Positions 34,316 to 44,274 of a DNA stretch of 64,000 nt are shown here, one piece after another. The stretch covers positions 744,001 through 808,000 of the forward strand of contig OZ245050.1 in NCBI GenBank assembly GCA_965224525.1, read 5' to 3'. Within the stretch, counting starts at the first letter, position 1; each line of letters begins with the position of its first letter. The position numbers and the translations under genes are program-made. Under the pieces are notes generated by a model. It was not told the DNA's origin, did not search any database, and saw only the letters and a program-made list of their open reading frames with translations. The DNA is from Granulosicoccus sp036478565. GTDB taxonomy: Bacteria; Pseudomonadota; Gammaproteobacteria; Granulosicoccales; Granulosicoccaceae.

Positions 34316-36727
34316 TCAGGCCCGTTGCCTGTCGTTATTAGCATCCCAGACAGGTTCTGACAAAAGCGTCAGTGCGCACCGTTCGCCGAGAATGACAACC
34401 TCTAGATCATTTTCACAACCCGCATCAACGTAGGCAAACGTCAGGCTTTGACCAGTAGTATGGCCATAACCTCCAGAGGTGCAGACACCAACCACCTTGT
34501 CGCCTTGCAGCACTGCCTCACCACCGTATATGTCGCAATCGGTGGCGGCAACCACACCGTAAACCAATTGTGTACGTACCCCTTCAGCTTTGCGTGCCTC
34601 AGTCGCATCTCGCCCGTTGAAGTTGCCTTTTTCCGGGGCGAAGAATCGTTGGCAGTCGGCTTCGATCAAGGTGATTTCATTGGTCAATTCTGCACCCAGG
34701 CTGCGATAGGCTTTCTCCATTCTGAGTGAATTGACAGCGTAAATGCCAAAATCTGCAACCGCCAGCGGTTCACCCGCGGCCCAGATAGCATCGTAGAGTG
34801 TTCTTAAGTCAGCCATTGGGGCGTGTAGCTCCCAGCCAAGCTCGCCGACATAGTTCACCCGCAAGGCACGACAGGGGATGCCGGCAATGTCAATTTCCTG
34901 GCCGCTGAGCCAACGGAATGTAGTGTTGCTCATGTCAGTACCTGTAAGCCCGGACAACAATTCGCGCGAGCTTGGCCCGGCCACAACCAACATGCCAAAA
35001 ACATCCGAGACGTTGGTAGTCGATACATTTTTACCGGCACACTGATTTAGCTTGTCCAGCATTTCATGCTCGGTTCCTGCACCTGAAAGTACATAAAAAT
35101 GTTCATCATGCAACCGGGTAATGGTCATTTCTCCTTCAATCATTCCTGCATCTGAAAGTACATAAGTCAAGTTGATACCACCTTTCTTCTGCGGCAACCT
35201 GTTGCTGGTCAGTTTATCCAGAAGCGATTCGGCGCCTTTACCTGTTACATCAAATTTGGCAAAACTCGACAGATCCATAACACCAACCCGCTCACGTACC
35301 GCGCGGCATTCTTCGCCCACCACCTTATGAGTGTTATTGCGACGATACCCCAACTGCTCCTCGCGCTCATCCAGTGAGTACCATTTGGGTCGTTCCCAGC
35401 CGAACACCTCGGTGTACATAGCGCCTTTGGATTTCAGTACTTGATAGAGCGGGGTGATGCGATTGGCACGGCTTGCCAGAATTTCACGACCCGGAAGCGG
35501 GGTTTCAAACATATGCTCATAGTCATCAAAACTTTTGGCACGTGTGTAGTCGACATCGGCGTATGTGCCAAAGCGACGTGGATCAAACTCGCGCATATTG
35601 ATGTCGGCCTGCCCATAAATCATCCATTGGGCCAGATACTTGCCGCATCCAGCCCCTTGCGCGATGCCTATTGAAGAGCCACAACATTGCCAAAAATTTT
35701 TTATACCGAAAGCTGGCCCTAACAGGGGGTTGCCATCTGGCGTATGAGGAATAGCCCCATTGATCACCTGTTTGATACCGGCATTGGCAAAGATCGGCAT
35801 TCGCTTAAGCGCCTTTTCGAGCCATGGAGAGATGCGATCAATATCGCTACCGAACAATTCATTCTCAGCCTCCCATTGCGGGCTGCCGCCCTGATATGCC
35901 CAGGCTTCTTTACTGTCACGATGTTCGTATATACCGATTAAACCGGATTTCTGTTCCTGTCGATAGTAACCGGCGGTTAGCGGATCACGCATCACTGGTA
36001 ATTCGTGCTCGTTGTTTTTGAATTCTTCAAGTGCTTCGGTAACCAGATACTGGTGTTCCATATTCGTAACAGGGGTATTGACACCAACCATTGCGCCAAC
36101 TTTTCGTGCATAACAACCTGCGGCATTGACTACATGTTCGCAGGTGATACTACCTTGCTCGCTTTCGACCTCGAATTCGCCATTCGGCAGTAGGTTTATA
36201 TCGAGTACGCGGTTGCGCCGGACAATGCTTGCTCCCATGTTGCGCGCACCAATCGCCATGGCGTTGCACGCACTCGATGGGTCTACATGGCCGTCGTCTT
36301 TGGTGTAGGCGCCAGCGAGAACACCGCTGATGTCCAACCAGGGGTTGATCTTCCTGATTTCATTCGGGCTGATTATTTCAATGTGAAAACCGACATTGGC
36401 AGCAAACCCTGCAACGTGGCGGAACCAGTCCACCTCTTGCGCTGTGCTGGCGAGCCTGATGCCGCCGCAGCCATGCCAGCCAGCCGCTTGTCCGGTAATT
36501 TTCTCCAGCTGCGGATACAGCGTATTGGAATAATGATGGATCTTGGCCATGTTGTAGCTGCCAACAAAAGACGGGCATTGACCGGCAGCGTGCCAGGTAG
36601 AGCCTGAGGTCAGTTCGCCTTTTTCGATCAGTACAACATCATTCCATCCTTCTTCTGCCAGGTGATAGAGCAAACCAACACCCATCATTCCGCCGCCTAC
36701 GATAACTACCTTCGCATGAGATTTCAT
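34316..36727 (-). CDS. DAO-GcvT fusion oxidoreductase, dimethylglycine/sarcosine dehydrogenase-like
   Basis: The 803-residue protein has an N-terminal FAD domain (VVIVGGGMMGVGLLYHLAE at about 9-27, then GELTSGSTWHAAGQCPSF with the covalent-flavin-type region), a FAO_M linker, and a C-terminal aminomethyltransferase-like GCV_T domain (from about 430; DLSSFAKFDVTGKGAESLLD, YVGELGWELHAP). Such enzymes oxidise N-methyl groups of dimethylglycine or sarcosine and pass the one-carbon unit to tetrahydrofolate. ATG 36727 lies 11 bases after the MttB-like gene's stop. A longer frame to 36778 would overlap that gene. The pairing with MttB and a GbdR-type regulator points to breakdown of a methylated amine such as a betaine. 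Confidence 0.92.
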   Translation of the reverse strand: MKSHAKVVIVGGGMMGVGLLYHLAEEGWNDVVLIEKGELTSGSTWHAAGQCPSFVGSYNMAKIHHYSNTLYPQLEKITGQAAGWHGCGGIRLASTAQEVDWFRHVAGFAANVGFHIEIISPNEIRKINPWLDISGVLAGAYTKDDGHVDPSSACNAMAIGARNMGASIVRRNRVLDINLLPNGEFEVESEQGSITCEHVVNAAGCYARKVGAMVGVNTPVTNMEHQYLVTEALEEFKNNEHELPVMRDPLTAGYYRQEQKSGLIGIYEHRDSKEAWAYQGGSPQWEAENELFGSDIDRISPWLEKALKRMPIFANAGIKQVINGAIPHTPDGNPLLGPAFGIKNFWQCCGSSIGIAQGAGCGKYLAQWMIYGQADINMREFDPRRFGTYADVDYTRAKSFDDYEHMFETPLPGREILASRANRITPLYQVLKSKGAMYTEVFGWERPKWYSLDEREEQLGYRRNNTHKVVGEECRAVRERVGVMDLSSFAKFDVTGKGAESLLDKLTSNRLPQKKGGINLTYVLSDAGMIEGEMTITRLHDEHFYVLSGAGTEHEMLDKLNQCAGKNVSTTNVSDVFGMLVVAGPSSRELLSGLTGTDMSNTTFRWLSGQEIDIAGIPCRALRVNYVGELGWELHAPMADLRTLYDAIWAAGEPLAVADFGIYAVNSLRMEKAYRSLGAELTNEITLIEADCQRFFAPEKGNFNGRDATEARKAEGVRTQLVYGVVAATDCDIYGGEAVLQGDKVVGVCTSGGYGHTTGQSLTFAYVDAGCENDLEVVILGERCALTLLSEPVWDANNDRQRA

Positions 36728-36738
36728 GTCGTTTGCCT

Positions 36739-38406
36739 TTATTCTTTGCTGCTGCCAAATGCTGTTTCCTGCCTGCATGTTCGTACCGGCTGAGCCGTAG
36801 CCACTGTAGTCGTTACATCGCTGAATGGCGATGCATCCGGCATGTGTGAGCTTCTGTTCATCTGCTTGCGTGGTAACACTACATTGAATCGGGCACGAAT
36901 TTCATCATCGATTTCTGCCGAAACCATGGCTGGATGAGGTGTTGCCAGAATTTCGTCAACACGTCGTTTGGCAGTTTCGAGCAAAACGGGTTTGTTGCTC
37001 TCAAGCCATTCGTTGGGGCTGCTACGATCAGCCACTTCAGGATAAAGATAATCGGATTGCATTCGGTCCAGCGTTTGCGAGTGTCCCAGGTAGTGGTTTG
37101 GTCCGTCGATGCACACGTCGCGCATGGCATCCAGTGACAAGGTGTCGTCATTAACTTCAATGCCGCGCACCGTTCGGTTAATTGCGCCGAGCATGTCGTT
37201 ATCAATAACCATGCTCTCATAACAACAGCCCAGCAATGAGGCGTGCATACCTGCCGACTCGTAAATAAGGTTGGCACCGGAATGCGCGGCAAGTGTTGTT
37301 GTATAGGCTTTTTCATAACCTGATTGCGCATCGGGTAGTTTTGCATCTGCCATACCGGCTGCTATACCGGTTGGCAAGTTGTAGTAACGGCCCATCTGCC
37401 CACAGGCTGCCATCAGTATGGCTTGCTCACCGCTGCCACCGCTCATGGCGCCGGTGCGGAGGTCGGATACGAATGGCCAGGTGCCAAAGATAGCCGGATG
37501 GCTTGGTACCAGAAGGTTTACAAACACCAGACCGGCCAGCACTTCGGCTACTTCCTGCACAACGGCACCTGCCAGTGCTGCGGGACTGGTTGCACCAGCT
37601 TGTCCGGCAGCCAGAAGCAGTACCGGCATTCCACCGCGAACTGCGGTTTCCAGACAGTGGCAGGCGTCTTCGGCAAATCGCAGGGGTGGTACAACAAAGC
37701 AGTTGGTCATGCTGACAAATGGCCGAGCACGCCACTGCTTTTCGCCGCCTGCAATCATGTGCAGCATCTCCAGCGACTGCGCGACATGTTGTGGTTCAGT
37801 CCAGCTTGTGCCGACGTGTTTGCTGGTGCCCATGACCGAGGCGTAACAGGTATTGAAGTCCATGACAGCCGGTTCGAGCACATCTCGCGCAACCAGGCAG
37901 CGCTGAAAAAAGTGAATATTGTCCATTTGGTCGACCAGACGTGCAATGTCGTACAAGTCCTGCAGGGTCGACTCTCGATATTCACGGTTCTCCATATCGA
38001 CAATATGCACCGCAGCGCCTGCGGTACCGAAGTAGACACGCGCGCCGGATACTTCAATATCGTGCTTTGTATCCTGCCCGTAGAGAATCACTTCATGTGC
38101 ACAATTGGTGATTGTGTCTTCAACCAAAGCGCGAGGAAAATATAAACGTCCATCCTTGTAGCTGCCACCGGCTTTCGTCACCAGTTCAATGCATGAGGGA
38201 ATAGCGTGTAGCAGACCAATTGTTTCAAGTGCGGTCATCACCGCTTCATTGATCTTATGCATGTCAGCAGTGCGCAGAGGTTGGAATCGGCCTCCGTTTA
38301 ATCCGGGACGTACCGCTCTGTCCTCTACCGGCAACGGACCGGCTCGCAAGGCGCGTTTGGCTGCTCTGGCGCCGCGGCGCGAACGTCTGCCCGTTGAATT
38401 TGGCAC
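36739..38406 (-). CDS. Second MttB-family methyltransferase, non-pyrrolysine type
   Basis: The 555-residue protein is a paralogue of the window's first MttB. It shares the basic N-terminal tail (RRSRRGARAAKRALR), the LRTADMHKINEAVMTALETIG entry helix, and barrel motifs such as GTAGAAVHIVDMENREYRES and LGHSQTLDRMQSDYLYPEVADR near the end. No in-frame amber codon is present. The start is GTG (38404-38406) with AGGAG about eight bases upstream. It is directly upstream of the DAO-GcvT gene, so demethylation by MttB and oxidation or folate transfer by the next enzyme are likely linked. No corrinoid protein or RamA-like activator is visible nearby. Confidence 0.9.
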   Translation of the reverse strand: MPNSTGRRSRRGARAAKRALRAGPLPVEDRAVRPGLNGGRFQPLRTADMHKINEAVMTALETIGLLHAIPSCIELVTKAGGSYKDGRLYFPRALVEDTITNCAHEVILYGQDTKHDIEVSGARVYFGTAGAAVHIVDMENREYRESTLQDLYDIARLVDQMDNIHFFQRCLVARDVLEPAVMDFNTCYASVMGTSKHVGTSWTEPQHVAQSLEMLHMIAGGEKQWRARPFVSMTNCFVVPPLRFAEDACHCLETAVRGGMPVLLLAAGQAGATSPAALAGAVVQEVAEVLAGLVFVNLLVPSHPAIFGTWPFVSDLRTGAMSGGSGEQAILMAACGQMGRYYNLPTGIAAGMADAKLPDAQSGYEKAYTTTLAAHSGANLIYESAGMHASLLGCCYESMVIDNDMLGAINRTVRGIEVNDDTLSLDAMRDVCIDGPNHYLGHSQTLDRMQSDYLYPEVADRSSPNEWLESNKPVLLETAKRRVDEILATPHPAMVSAEIDDEIRARFNVVLPRKQMNRSSHMPDASPFSDVTTTVATAQPVRTCRQETAFGSSKE

Positions 38407-38572
38407 TGTGATTCTCCTTCTGGCAGGTCGCGCCGCGCACTGGCAAGTGTTTTGTTGCTTGCTGAATTATTGATCCCGACGCGTTTCGGTGTACGGATTT
38501 AAACGACGTATTTCCAGACGGAGGCGACGCCACCAATGGTGATCACGAAGAGCCTGTCGCGCTAGCTCCTGA

Positions 38573-39577
38573 TCAGCGACGGAACCGTGCATCACTGGGG
38601 GAGAAACTGTAGCGAGTGCGAAATCGTCGGGAGAAATAATCTGCCGAGGCAAAACCCGTCGCTGTGGCCACTTCAAGCACGCTCAATCCGCTCTGGCGAA
38701 GAAGTTCGCGCCCGGCGTGCAAACGCAACTCCAGGTAATACAGAGTGGGTGTTGTATGCAGATTGGCACGAAACAAACGCTCCAGTTGTCGCGTGGATAT
38801 ATTAGTCATGCTGGCCAGTTCAGCAGTAGACAATGGCTGTTCAATATTGGCTTCCATGAGCTCAATGCAGTTAATCAGGCCGGGGTGATGGATGCCTGTT
38901 CGTTCGGCTGTGCCTGGCCGCTGGGAATCATGGGCGTTTCGGGTTGTCGTATGGATAAACAAATCGGCAATCTGCGCCGCCAGGGCAATGCCATGATCTT
39001 TGCCGATCAATGCCAGCATCATGTCCAGTGCTGCGGCCCCGCCTGCGCAGGTGAACAGGTTGTCGTCTACTTCAAATAGCTCACAGAAAACCTTGATTTC
39101 GGGAAAGGTGTTGCGAAAACCCGGCAGATTCTCCCAATGAATCGTACAGCGTCGGTTGCGAATGAGTCCCGCCTGAGCTAACAGATAGCTGCCGGTATCA
39201 AGCGCACCCAGTGGAGTGCCACTGCTAGCGATTCGTCGCAAAGTACGATTGATTGCGGAGTTTTCAAACAGGTGTGGTTCGTGTGCGCCACAGACGATAA
39301 GCCGGTGCAGTTGCCGCGCCTGCTGAAGTGTGCCGTTGACATCGATAGCCAATGCATTGTTGGCAATGGCCGCTCTGTCTTCTTCCCCATAGAGATGCCA
39401 ACGATACAACGCCCGGCCGCTAAAACGATTCGCTGCCCGCAGTGGCTCCAGTGCCGAGATGAACGGCAAAATTGCGAACGTGTCTGGCAGAAAAAAACCA
39501 ATTTCCTGTTCGGCGTCTTCATCGACGACACCGAATGAGCGGTAATCGGCTGATGTCATTGCCTGGCCGTCAGTCAC
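38573..39577 (-). CDS. GlxA-type AraC regulator of the GbdR/CdhR subgroup
   Basis: The 334-residue protein has an N-terminal DJ-1/PfpI-like domain (IGFFLPDTFAILPFISALEP to about residue 200) and a C-terminal AraC double helix-turn-helix (PLSTAELASMTNISTRQLER and GLSVLEVATATGFASADYFS). In the nucleophile-elbow position it has GALDTGSYLLAQAG; the aspartate in place of cysteine is the pattern of GbdR/CdhR, activators of glycine-betaine and carnitine breakdown. It lies between the amidohydrolase and the mttB-gcvT pair and probably activates them in response to a quaternary amine. The 166-base gap downstream, before mttB2, may hold its target promoter. Confidence 0.9.
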   Translation of the reverse strand: MTDGQAMTSADYRSFGVVDEDAEQEIGFFLPDTFAILPFISALEPLRAANRFSGRALYRWHLYGEEDRAAIANNALAIDVNGTLQQARQLHRLIVCGAHEPHLFENSAINRTLRRIASSGTPLGALDTGSYLLAQAGLIRNRRCTIHWENLPGFRNTFPEIKVFCELFEVDDNLFTCAGGAAALDMMLALIGKDHGIALAAQIADLFIHTTTRNAHDSQRPGTAERTGIHHPGLINCIELMEANIEQPLSTAELASMTNISTRQLERLFRANLHTTPTLYYLELRLHAGRELLRQSGLSVLEVATATGFASADYFSRRFRTRYSFSPSDARFRR

Positions 39578-39592
39578 GGTAGTCGACGGTAG

Positions 39593-40771
39593 TCAGCTAT
39601 CAAGAACGGCAGGTAGGCGGGTGGCTGGTGGTGTATTGCGGCTGCGTTGAGAGGTCACTACGCCATCAATGATGGTCATGCCGATGCCAGGTAAATTACC
39701 TTGCTGGATACTCTCCAGCATATTGCTACCCGGTGAATGCTGCGCCTGATCCAGAATGACGAAGTCAGCTGATTTGCCAACTTCAATGAAGCCGCAGTCA
39801 AGTTTTCGCATACGCGCGGTATTGCCGGTTGCAAAGCAGAAGGCAACTTCTGCAGGGACATTGCCCAGGCTAGAAAGCATGGCAATCATGCGCAGGATAC
39901 CAAGTGGTTGTACGCCGGAACCAGCCGGAGAATCGGTGCCCAGAATGATACGTTCCGACTGCTCTATTTCAAAGGCTGTGCGCATGGCCAGGAGGCCGGC
40001 GCGCTCGTTGCCGTTGTGGACTATTTCGATACCGCGCTTGCAGCTCTCGCACAGGCAGATTATCTGCTTGTCGGGCAGGGCAGTGTGCCCACCGTTGATA
40101 TGGCCAATGATGTCAGCATCAGCCTCCAGCACGATGTCCTTGTCGATCAGGCTAGAGCCGGGTATAGACGGGCCACCTGTGTGTATGGTTGATTGCATGC
40201 CGTACTTGCGTGCCCACTTGACCATTTGCGCAGCTGTTTCGCCGGTCTTGACAGAACCCAAACCGACCTCGCCGAGCAGCTTGACACCAGCATCTGCAAG
40301 ATCCTTGAAATCCTGCTCCTCCATGCCTTCTTCAAGAATGGGAGCGCCCGCGTGCATCTTGACACCCGAGGGGCGAAAATTCTCATACCAGCGTTGCGAT
40401 GCAATGGCGAGAGCCTTGAGTCCGACAATATCCTTTGGCCTGCCGGGCAGGTGAACTTCACCTGCCGAAATCATGGTTGTCACGCCACCGTGCAGGCAGG
40501 AGTCAATCCAGTTTATTTGCTGTTGCCTTGGCGTGTAGTCTCCGATTACCGGGTGCACATGGCTGTCAATCAAACCCGGTGCCAACCAGGTGTCTTTGGC
40601 ATCGACTGTCGTTGTGGCCTGTTCGATGTCAAGGTCTCTGGCGTAGCCAATATCGGTAATGGCTCCATTGACCGCGATCACGCAGTCGCCGTCAAGCAAG
40701 GGCGTTTCGAGATTGCCGGATAGAATACGTCCGATGTTTTTTATGACGAGCCTGGTGTCGTTGTCTGTCAT
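39593..40771 (-). CDS. Enamidase-like amidohydrolase
   Basis: The 392-residue metal-dependent amidohydrolase has the metal-binding HxH in LIDSHVHPVIGDY, a TIM-barrel core with the strand ending HTGG, a later GHINGGHTALPD loop, and the catalytic aspartate in LGTDSPAGSGVQPLGI. This combination resembles enamidase of Eubacterium barkeri, which opens 6-oxo-tetrahydronicotinate. ATG 40771 is used; a frame extending to 40870 has no good site. It is 15 bases upstream of the AraC gene, yet its closest functional kin (Hnr-like reductase and molybdenum hydroxylase) lie 5-10 kb away on the other strand. It could serve that pathway or the methylamine module. Confidence 0.82.
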   Translation of the reverse strand: MTDNDTRLVIKNIGRILSGNLETPLLDGDCVIAVNGAITDIGYARDLDIEQATTTVDAKDTWLAPGLIDSHVHPVIGDYTPRQQQINWIDSCLHGGVTTMISAGEVHLPGRPKDIVGLKALAIASQRWYENFRPSGVKMHAGAPILEEGMEEQDFKDLADAGVKLLGEVGLGSVKTGETAAQMVKWARKYGMQSTIHTGGPSIPGSSLIDKDIVLEADADIIGHINGGHTALPDKQIICLCESCKRGIEIVHNGNERAGLLAMRTAFEIEQSERIILGTDSPAGSGVQPLGILRMIAMLSSLGNVPAEVAFCFATGNTARMRKLDCGFIEVGKSADFVILDQAQHSPGSNMLESIQQGNLPGIGMTIIDGVVTSQRSRNTPPATRLPAVLDS

Positions 40772-41085
40772 TTTGTTATACCCCGATTTACCAGCTTCTG
40801 TTACGACGATTTGAATGACTCTGTGAGTTGTTGCAACCATACACCTAAAGTGGGCCGCATTTAGTACCAAAGGGTGGGGTTGTCATACTGTGGTCTGCAT
40901 CACATACGAAAAAGCTGTTTGCGATCCATACAACCCCCCGTGTCTGCATTCCTGCGACGTTGTTCCGCAATCCAGGGGTTCATCCTTTATCGTTCGCCCG
41001 AGGTGCCGATTTGAATCAAGATCAGTGTCATGTCGTAAGCTTCTGACATGTACACCGTATTCTCATCGGCGCAGGATGGTTTTTT

Positions 41086-43998
41086 GTGTTCTCAGCAGTC
41101 CGTTTCAGACTTCTTTGTGTTTCCAGCACCGTAATTTCGGTCATGCTGTGGCTGTCTGTTAGTTTCTGGGCTGACGCCAATTCACAACGCCGCGATGCAG
41201 AGCAACAGCTTCTTACCAGCAGGGCGGAAGGAGATTTGTTCAGTGCGATGCGCGATCTGGGCGCATTGAGAGATTATCTATATACCGAATTTTCGTTTGA
41301 AGAATCCGATGATTCCCTGTCTGGTGAGGCTATTCAAACGCTGGTAACCACAAATATCGAAAGCCTTGAGCTGGCTATTGCGCGCCTGCAAAATACTCAG
41401 AAAATGGCGTCTGTAATTGATCGCACTCTGGGTTCCCGTCGAACGGTGACTTTGCGTCTGACTGAAACTATTGAAGCTATCAACCAATGGAAAGACACTG
41501 CACTGTATGCAGCTGCTGACGAGCATAATCTCTTTGCGTCCCGAATGAGTGAAAAAACCGCTCTGTGGATTGAAAAAATCACCCGCATTCTGGAAAAATC
41601 AACGGCATTACTACAGGCTAGTCGATATATTCCGTATAGAACCTATCTCAATACAACGGCGCTACAGGATCTTCGATTTTATACTTGGCAATTGAGTGAC
41701 CTCGTTACTCAGGAGCGCATGCTGGTATCGGATCTTGATCCACTAGCGTACGGTGCAAGAACGCCTGTCAGCTATCCACTACAATCGCTGCGTTCTCGCA
41801 TTGCTTCTATGTGGCACAACCTGAGTATCTACACCGATGCGGGCGGCGTGCAAGCAAACGTCAGGATGGCTATAGAGTCGCTTGATACCGATTATTTCAA
41901 CATGAGCGGAAAAGACATGCTCGCCAATAGTCTTTCGGTGTACAGGCGGGGCAAAAGCATTGATTCCGCGCAGTACTGGCGAATGCGATCTGCTGAGTTG
42001 ATTCTTCAGCTCAAAAATCTGGATCAGGTAATTGCCAGTCAATTGAACACGGAGGCTGAGCTATTAAAGAATCATGCTACCCGGCGTCTGCTTGTTGACT
42101 CTGTTCTGGTTATGTTCTGCTTGGCCTTGATTGTCGCCGCGGTGTGGACCTATAAACATCTGATAGAGTCAACTAGAAGCGAGCTTAAGCAGGCTGAAGC
42201 CTTCAGTCGTTTAAGTCATCTGATTTACAATTCGTCTGATATTGATACGATTGTTGCACGCATGTGTCTTGGTCTGATGGAGGGTTTTGGCGCGGAAGAA
42301 GCCGCTGTGTATAAATACAACAACTTGCAGCCGTTGCAGAGAACCGCTGGCTGGTTCTGTGATAACGACGAAATACAGGCGATTGACTGTGAATCCTTCA
42401 GGCTACATCCGTTGGAAATAAGCCATCCCGATCAAGTCGAGGTAACAGCAACCCGGCCGCGACAAAACGGATGGTTGTATAAGTTGTTTGGCGCGCAGAA
42501 AAATAATGTGGGATCTGCCGTCTATATACCACTGAAACATGAAGATCGCCTGCATAGCCTGGTGGTCATTCGTCGCCCAGCCAACCGGACAGACTTCTCT
42601 GCCTCGGATATACACGCAGTTAACAGCCTTCTCGATCAACTGTCTACATCCACGCAGCGCCAAAGACTGACGCGTGACATCAAGCACCAGGCCAACCATG
42701 ATGCGCTGACAGGGTTGCCAAATCGTGCTGCGTTTGAACGGCGTTTGCAATCAACGATAACGGAAAGAAATACGAGCCAGTCCGCCTGTGCCGTATTATT
42801 TATTGACCTTGACGGGTTCAAGAATATAAATGATACGCATGGCCATTCTGTTGGCGATCGTGTTTTAAGGGACGTTGGTTCGAGATTTCAGTTTGCTACT
42901 GGAGCAAATGATTGTGTGGCGCGAATTGGTGGTGATGAGTTTGCAGTATTGCTGCATTCAAAGGGAAACCACGAAACGGCAAGTGATGTCGCTCAGGAAT
43001 TGATTGATTCACTCGGAAGTCCGTTTGAAGTCGATGCCATAAGGCTTGGAGCCAGTATTGGCGTGAGCATGTTCCCCGAGCATGGGGAAAACGCGTCCGA
43101 CTTGCTGAAATATGCGGATATGGCCATGTACCATGCCAAGGCAAGGCGCAGTAATTCTATCCAAGTGTATTCTACAGAGCTTGCGCGAGTCTACCAGGAC
43201 AAAGTTTCAATGGGAAACGATCTGGCGTTGGCTGTTTCGCTGGATCAACTGGAGCTATATTATCAACCACAAGTAGATGCCACGTCATGCAAGGTAACCG
43301 GTGTAGAGGCATTAGTCCGATGGAATCACCCGCAGCGCGGTCAGGTTTCGCCCTTTGAGTTTATTTCATTGGCTGAGAAACTGGGGTTGATAACCGAGAT
43401 TGGTACCTGGGTGATACATGAGGCCTGCCGGCAGGCAGCTCTCTGGCGCCAAAGTGGACTAGCAGATTTACGCATGGCGGTGAATATATCCAGCCAACAA
43501 TTCAATTCAAACCAGTTCGTTGATTTATTGTTGACGGCACTGGATGAAAGCGGCGTTTCACCTGATTTGTTTGAAATAGAGCTGACAGAAAGCTTGATGT
43601 TGAACGATATCCGTGCAGTGATATCGCGGCTGAATATACTCAGGGGAATTGGTATTGAAGTTGCCATTGATGACTTCGGGACCGGCTATTCGTCCCTGCA
43701 ATACCTTGATGATTTACCACTTGATGTCCTGAAAATAGATCGTTCATTCATCATCAGATTATCGGAGCCCGATTCGGAATCTTCGCTAGCGCAGTCCATA
43801 TCTGCTATGGCAAAAACGCTTGGCCTTAGAACGGTAGCCGAAGGTGTCGAAACCGAAGAGCAGCTAGGTAAGGTTATTGAGATCGGTTGCGATGTGATTC
43901 AAGGGTACTATTTTTCGAAACCTGTGCCCGCTGCTGAAATTCCCGATACGATATCCCGAATAGACGCTATCGAATTCACACGACAAAAGGCTGCTTGA
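41086..43998 (+). CDS. Membrane-bound GGDEF-EAL protein with GAF-like sensor
   Basis: The 970-residue protein starts at GTG 41086. A first transmembrane helix (about 15-32) and a second (about 342-362, SVLVMFCLALIVAAVW) frame a large periplasmic helical sensor; a GAF-like domain follows (about 385-530). The GGDEF motif is at 615-619, but the I-site position reads GAND rather than RxxD, so product inhibition is probably lost. The EAL domain is complete: EAL at 741-743, VNISSQQF, ELTESLML, DDFGTG (D862-D863), LKIDRSFI and AEGVET. Both activities are possible. It lies alone between the minus-strand amidohydrolase block and the plus-strand Hnr locus. Confidence 0.93.
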   Translation: MFSAVRFRLLCVSSTVISVMLWLSVSFWADANSQRRDAEQQLLTSRAEGDLFSAMRDLGALRDYLYTEFSFEESDDSLSGEAIQTLVTTNIESLELAIARLQNTQKMASVIDRTLGSRRTVTLRLTETIEAINQWKDTALYAAADEHNLFASRMSEKTALWIEKITRILEKSTALLQASRYIPYRTYLNTTALQDLRFYTWQLSDLVTQERMLVSDLDPLAYGARTPVSYPLQSLRSRIASMWHNLSIYTDAGGVQANVRMAIESLDTDYFNMSGKDMLANSLSVYRRGKSIDSAQYWRMRSAELILQLKNLDQVIASQLNTEAELLKNHATRRLLVDSVLVMFCLALIVAAVWTYKHLIESTRSELKQAEAFSRLSHLIYNSSDIDTIVARMCLGLMEGFGAEEAAVYKYNNLQPLQRTAGWFCDNDEIQAIDCESFRLHPLEISHPDQVEVTATRPRQNGWLYKLFGAQKNNVGSAVYIPLKHEDRLHSLVVIRRPANRTDFSASDIHAVNSLLDQLSTSTQRQRLTRDIKHQANHDALTGLPNRAAFERRLQSTITERNTSQSACAVLFIDLDGFKNINDTHGHSVGDRVLRDVGSRFQFATGANDCVARIGGDEFAVLLHSKGNHETASDVAQELIDSLGSPFEVDAIRLGASIGVSMFPEHGENASDLLKYADMAMYHAKARRSNSIQVYSTELARVYQDKVSMGNDLALAVSLDQLELYYQPQVDATSCKVTGVEALVRWNHPQRGQVSPFEFISLAEKLGLITEIGTWVIHEACRQAALWRQSGLADLRMAVNISSQQFNSNQFVDLLLTALDESGVSPDLFEIELTESLMLNDIRAVISRLNILRGIGIEVAIDDFGTGYSSLQYLDDLPLDVLKIDRSFIIRLSEPDSESSLAQSISAMAKTLGLRTVAEGVETEEQLGKVIEIGCDVIQGYYFSKPVPAAEIPDTISRIDAIEFTRQKAA

Positions 43999-44274
43999 AA
44001 CCCGACTGGCCCGAACACGCTGCCCGCTAGGTGAAACTCCGATCTTTCTGTGCGGAAACTGTTTCTTACCAGTCGCTTGACCTTGCACCGCACTGGGTGT
44101 AACTATTCGCATACAATCAGTTTCTTCAGCATGCTTGTCAGGCTCATGGTTCGTCGTACCGAAATCCGGATTCTCCAGTGCACCGCACAGGTTTTGGGTG
44201 AGTCTGGTTGGCAGCTGTAGAATAGCGCCAGAGCACCGGCTGAAGTGACACCATCAAAGACAGGAATTTCAGTG

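Noticed and set aside
37423..38145. 240-codon open frame on the plus strand
   Set aside because: It lies fully antisense to the second mttB gene, has no ribosome site and its product resembles no family; the minus-strand frame is clearly real.
39756..40454. 232-codon open frame on the plus strand
   Set aside because: Antisense shadow of the enamidase-like amidohydrolase; arginine/serine-rich product typical of reversed coding DNA.
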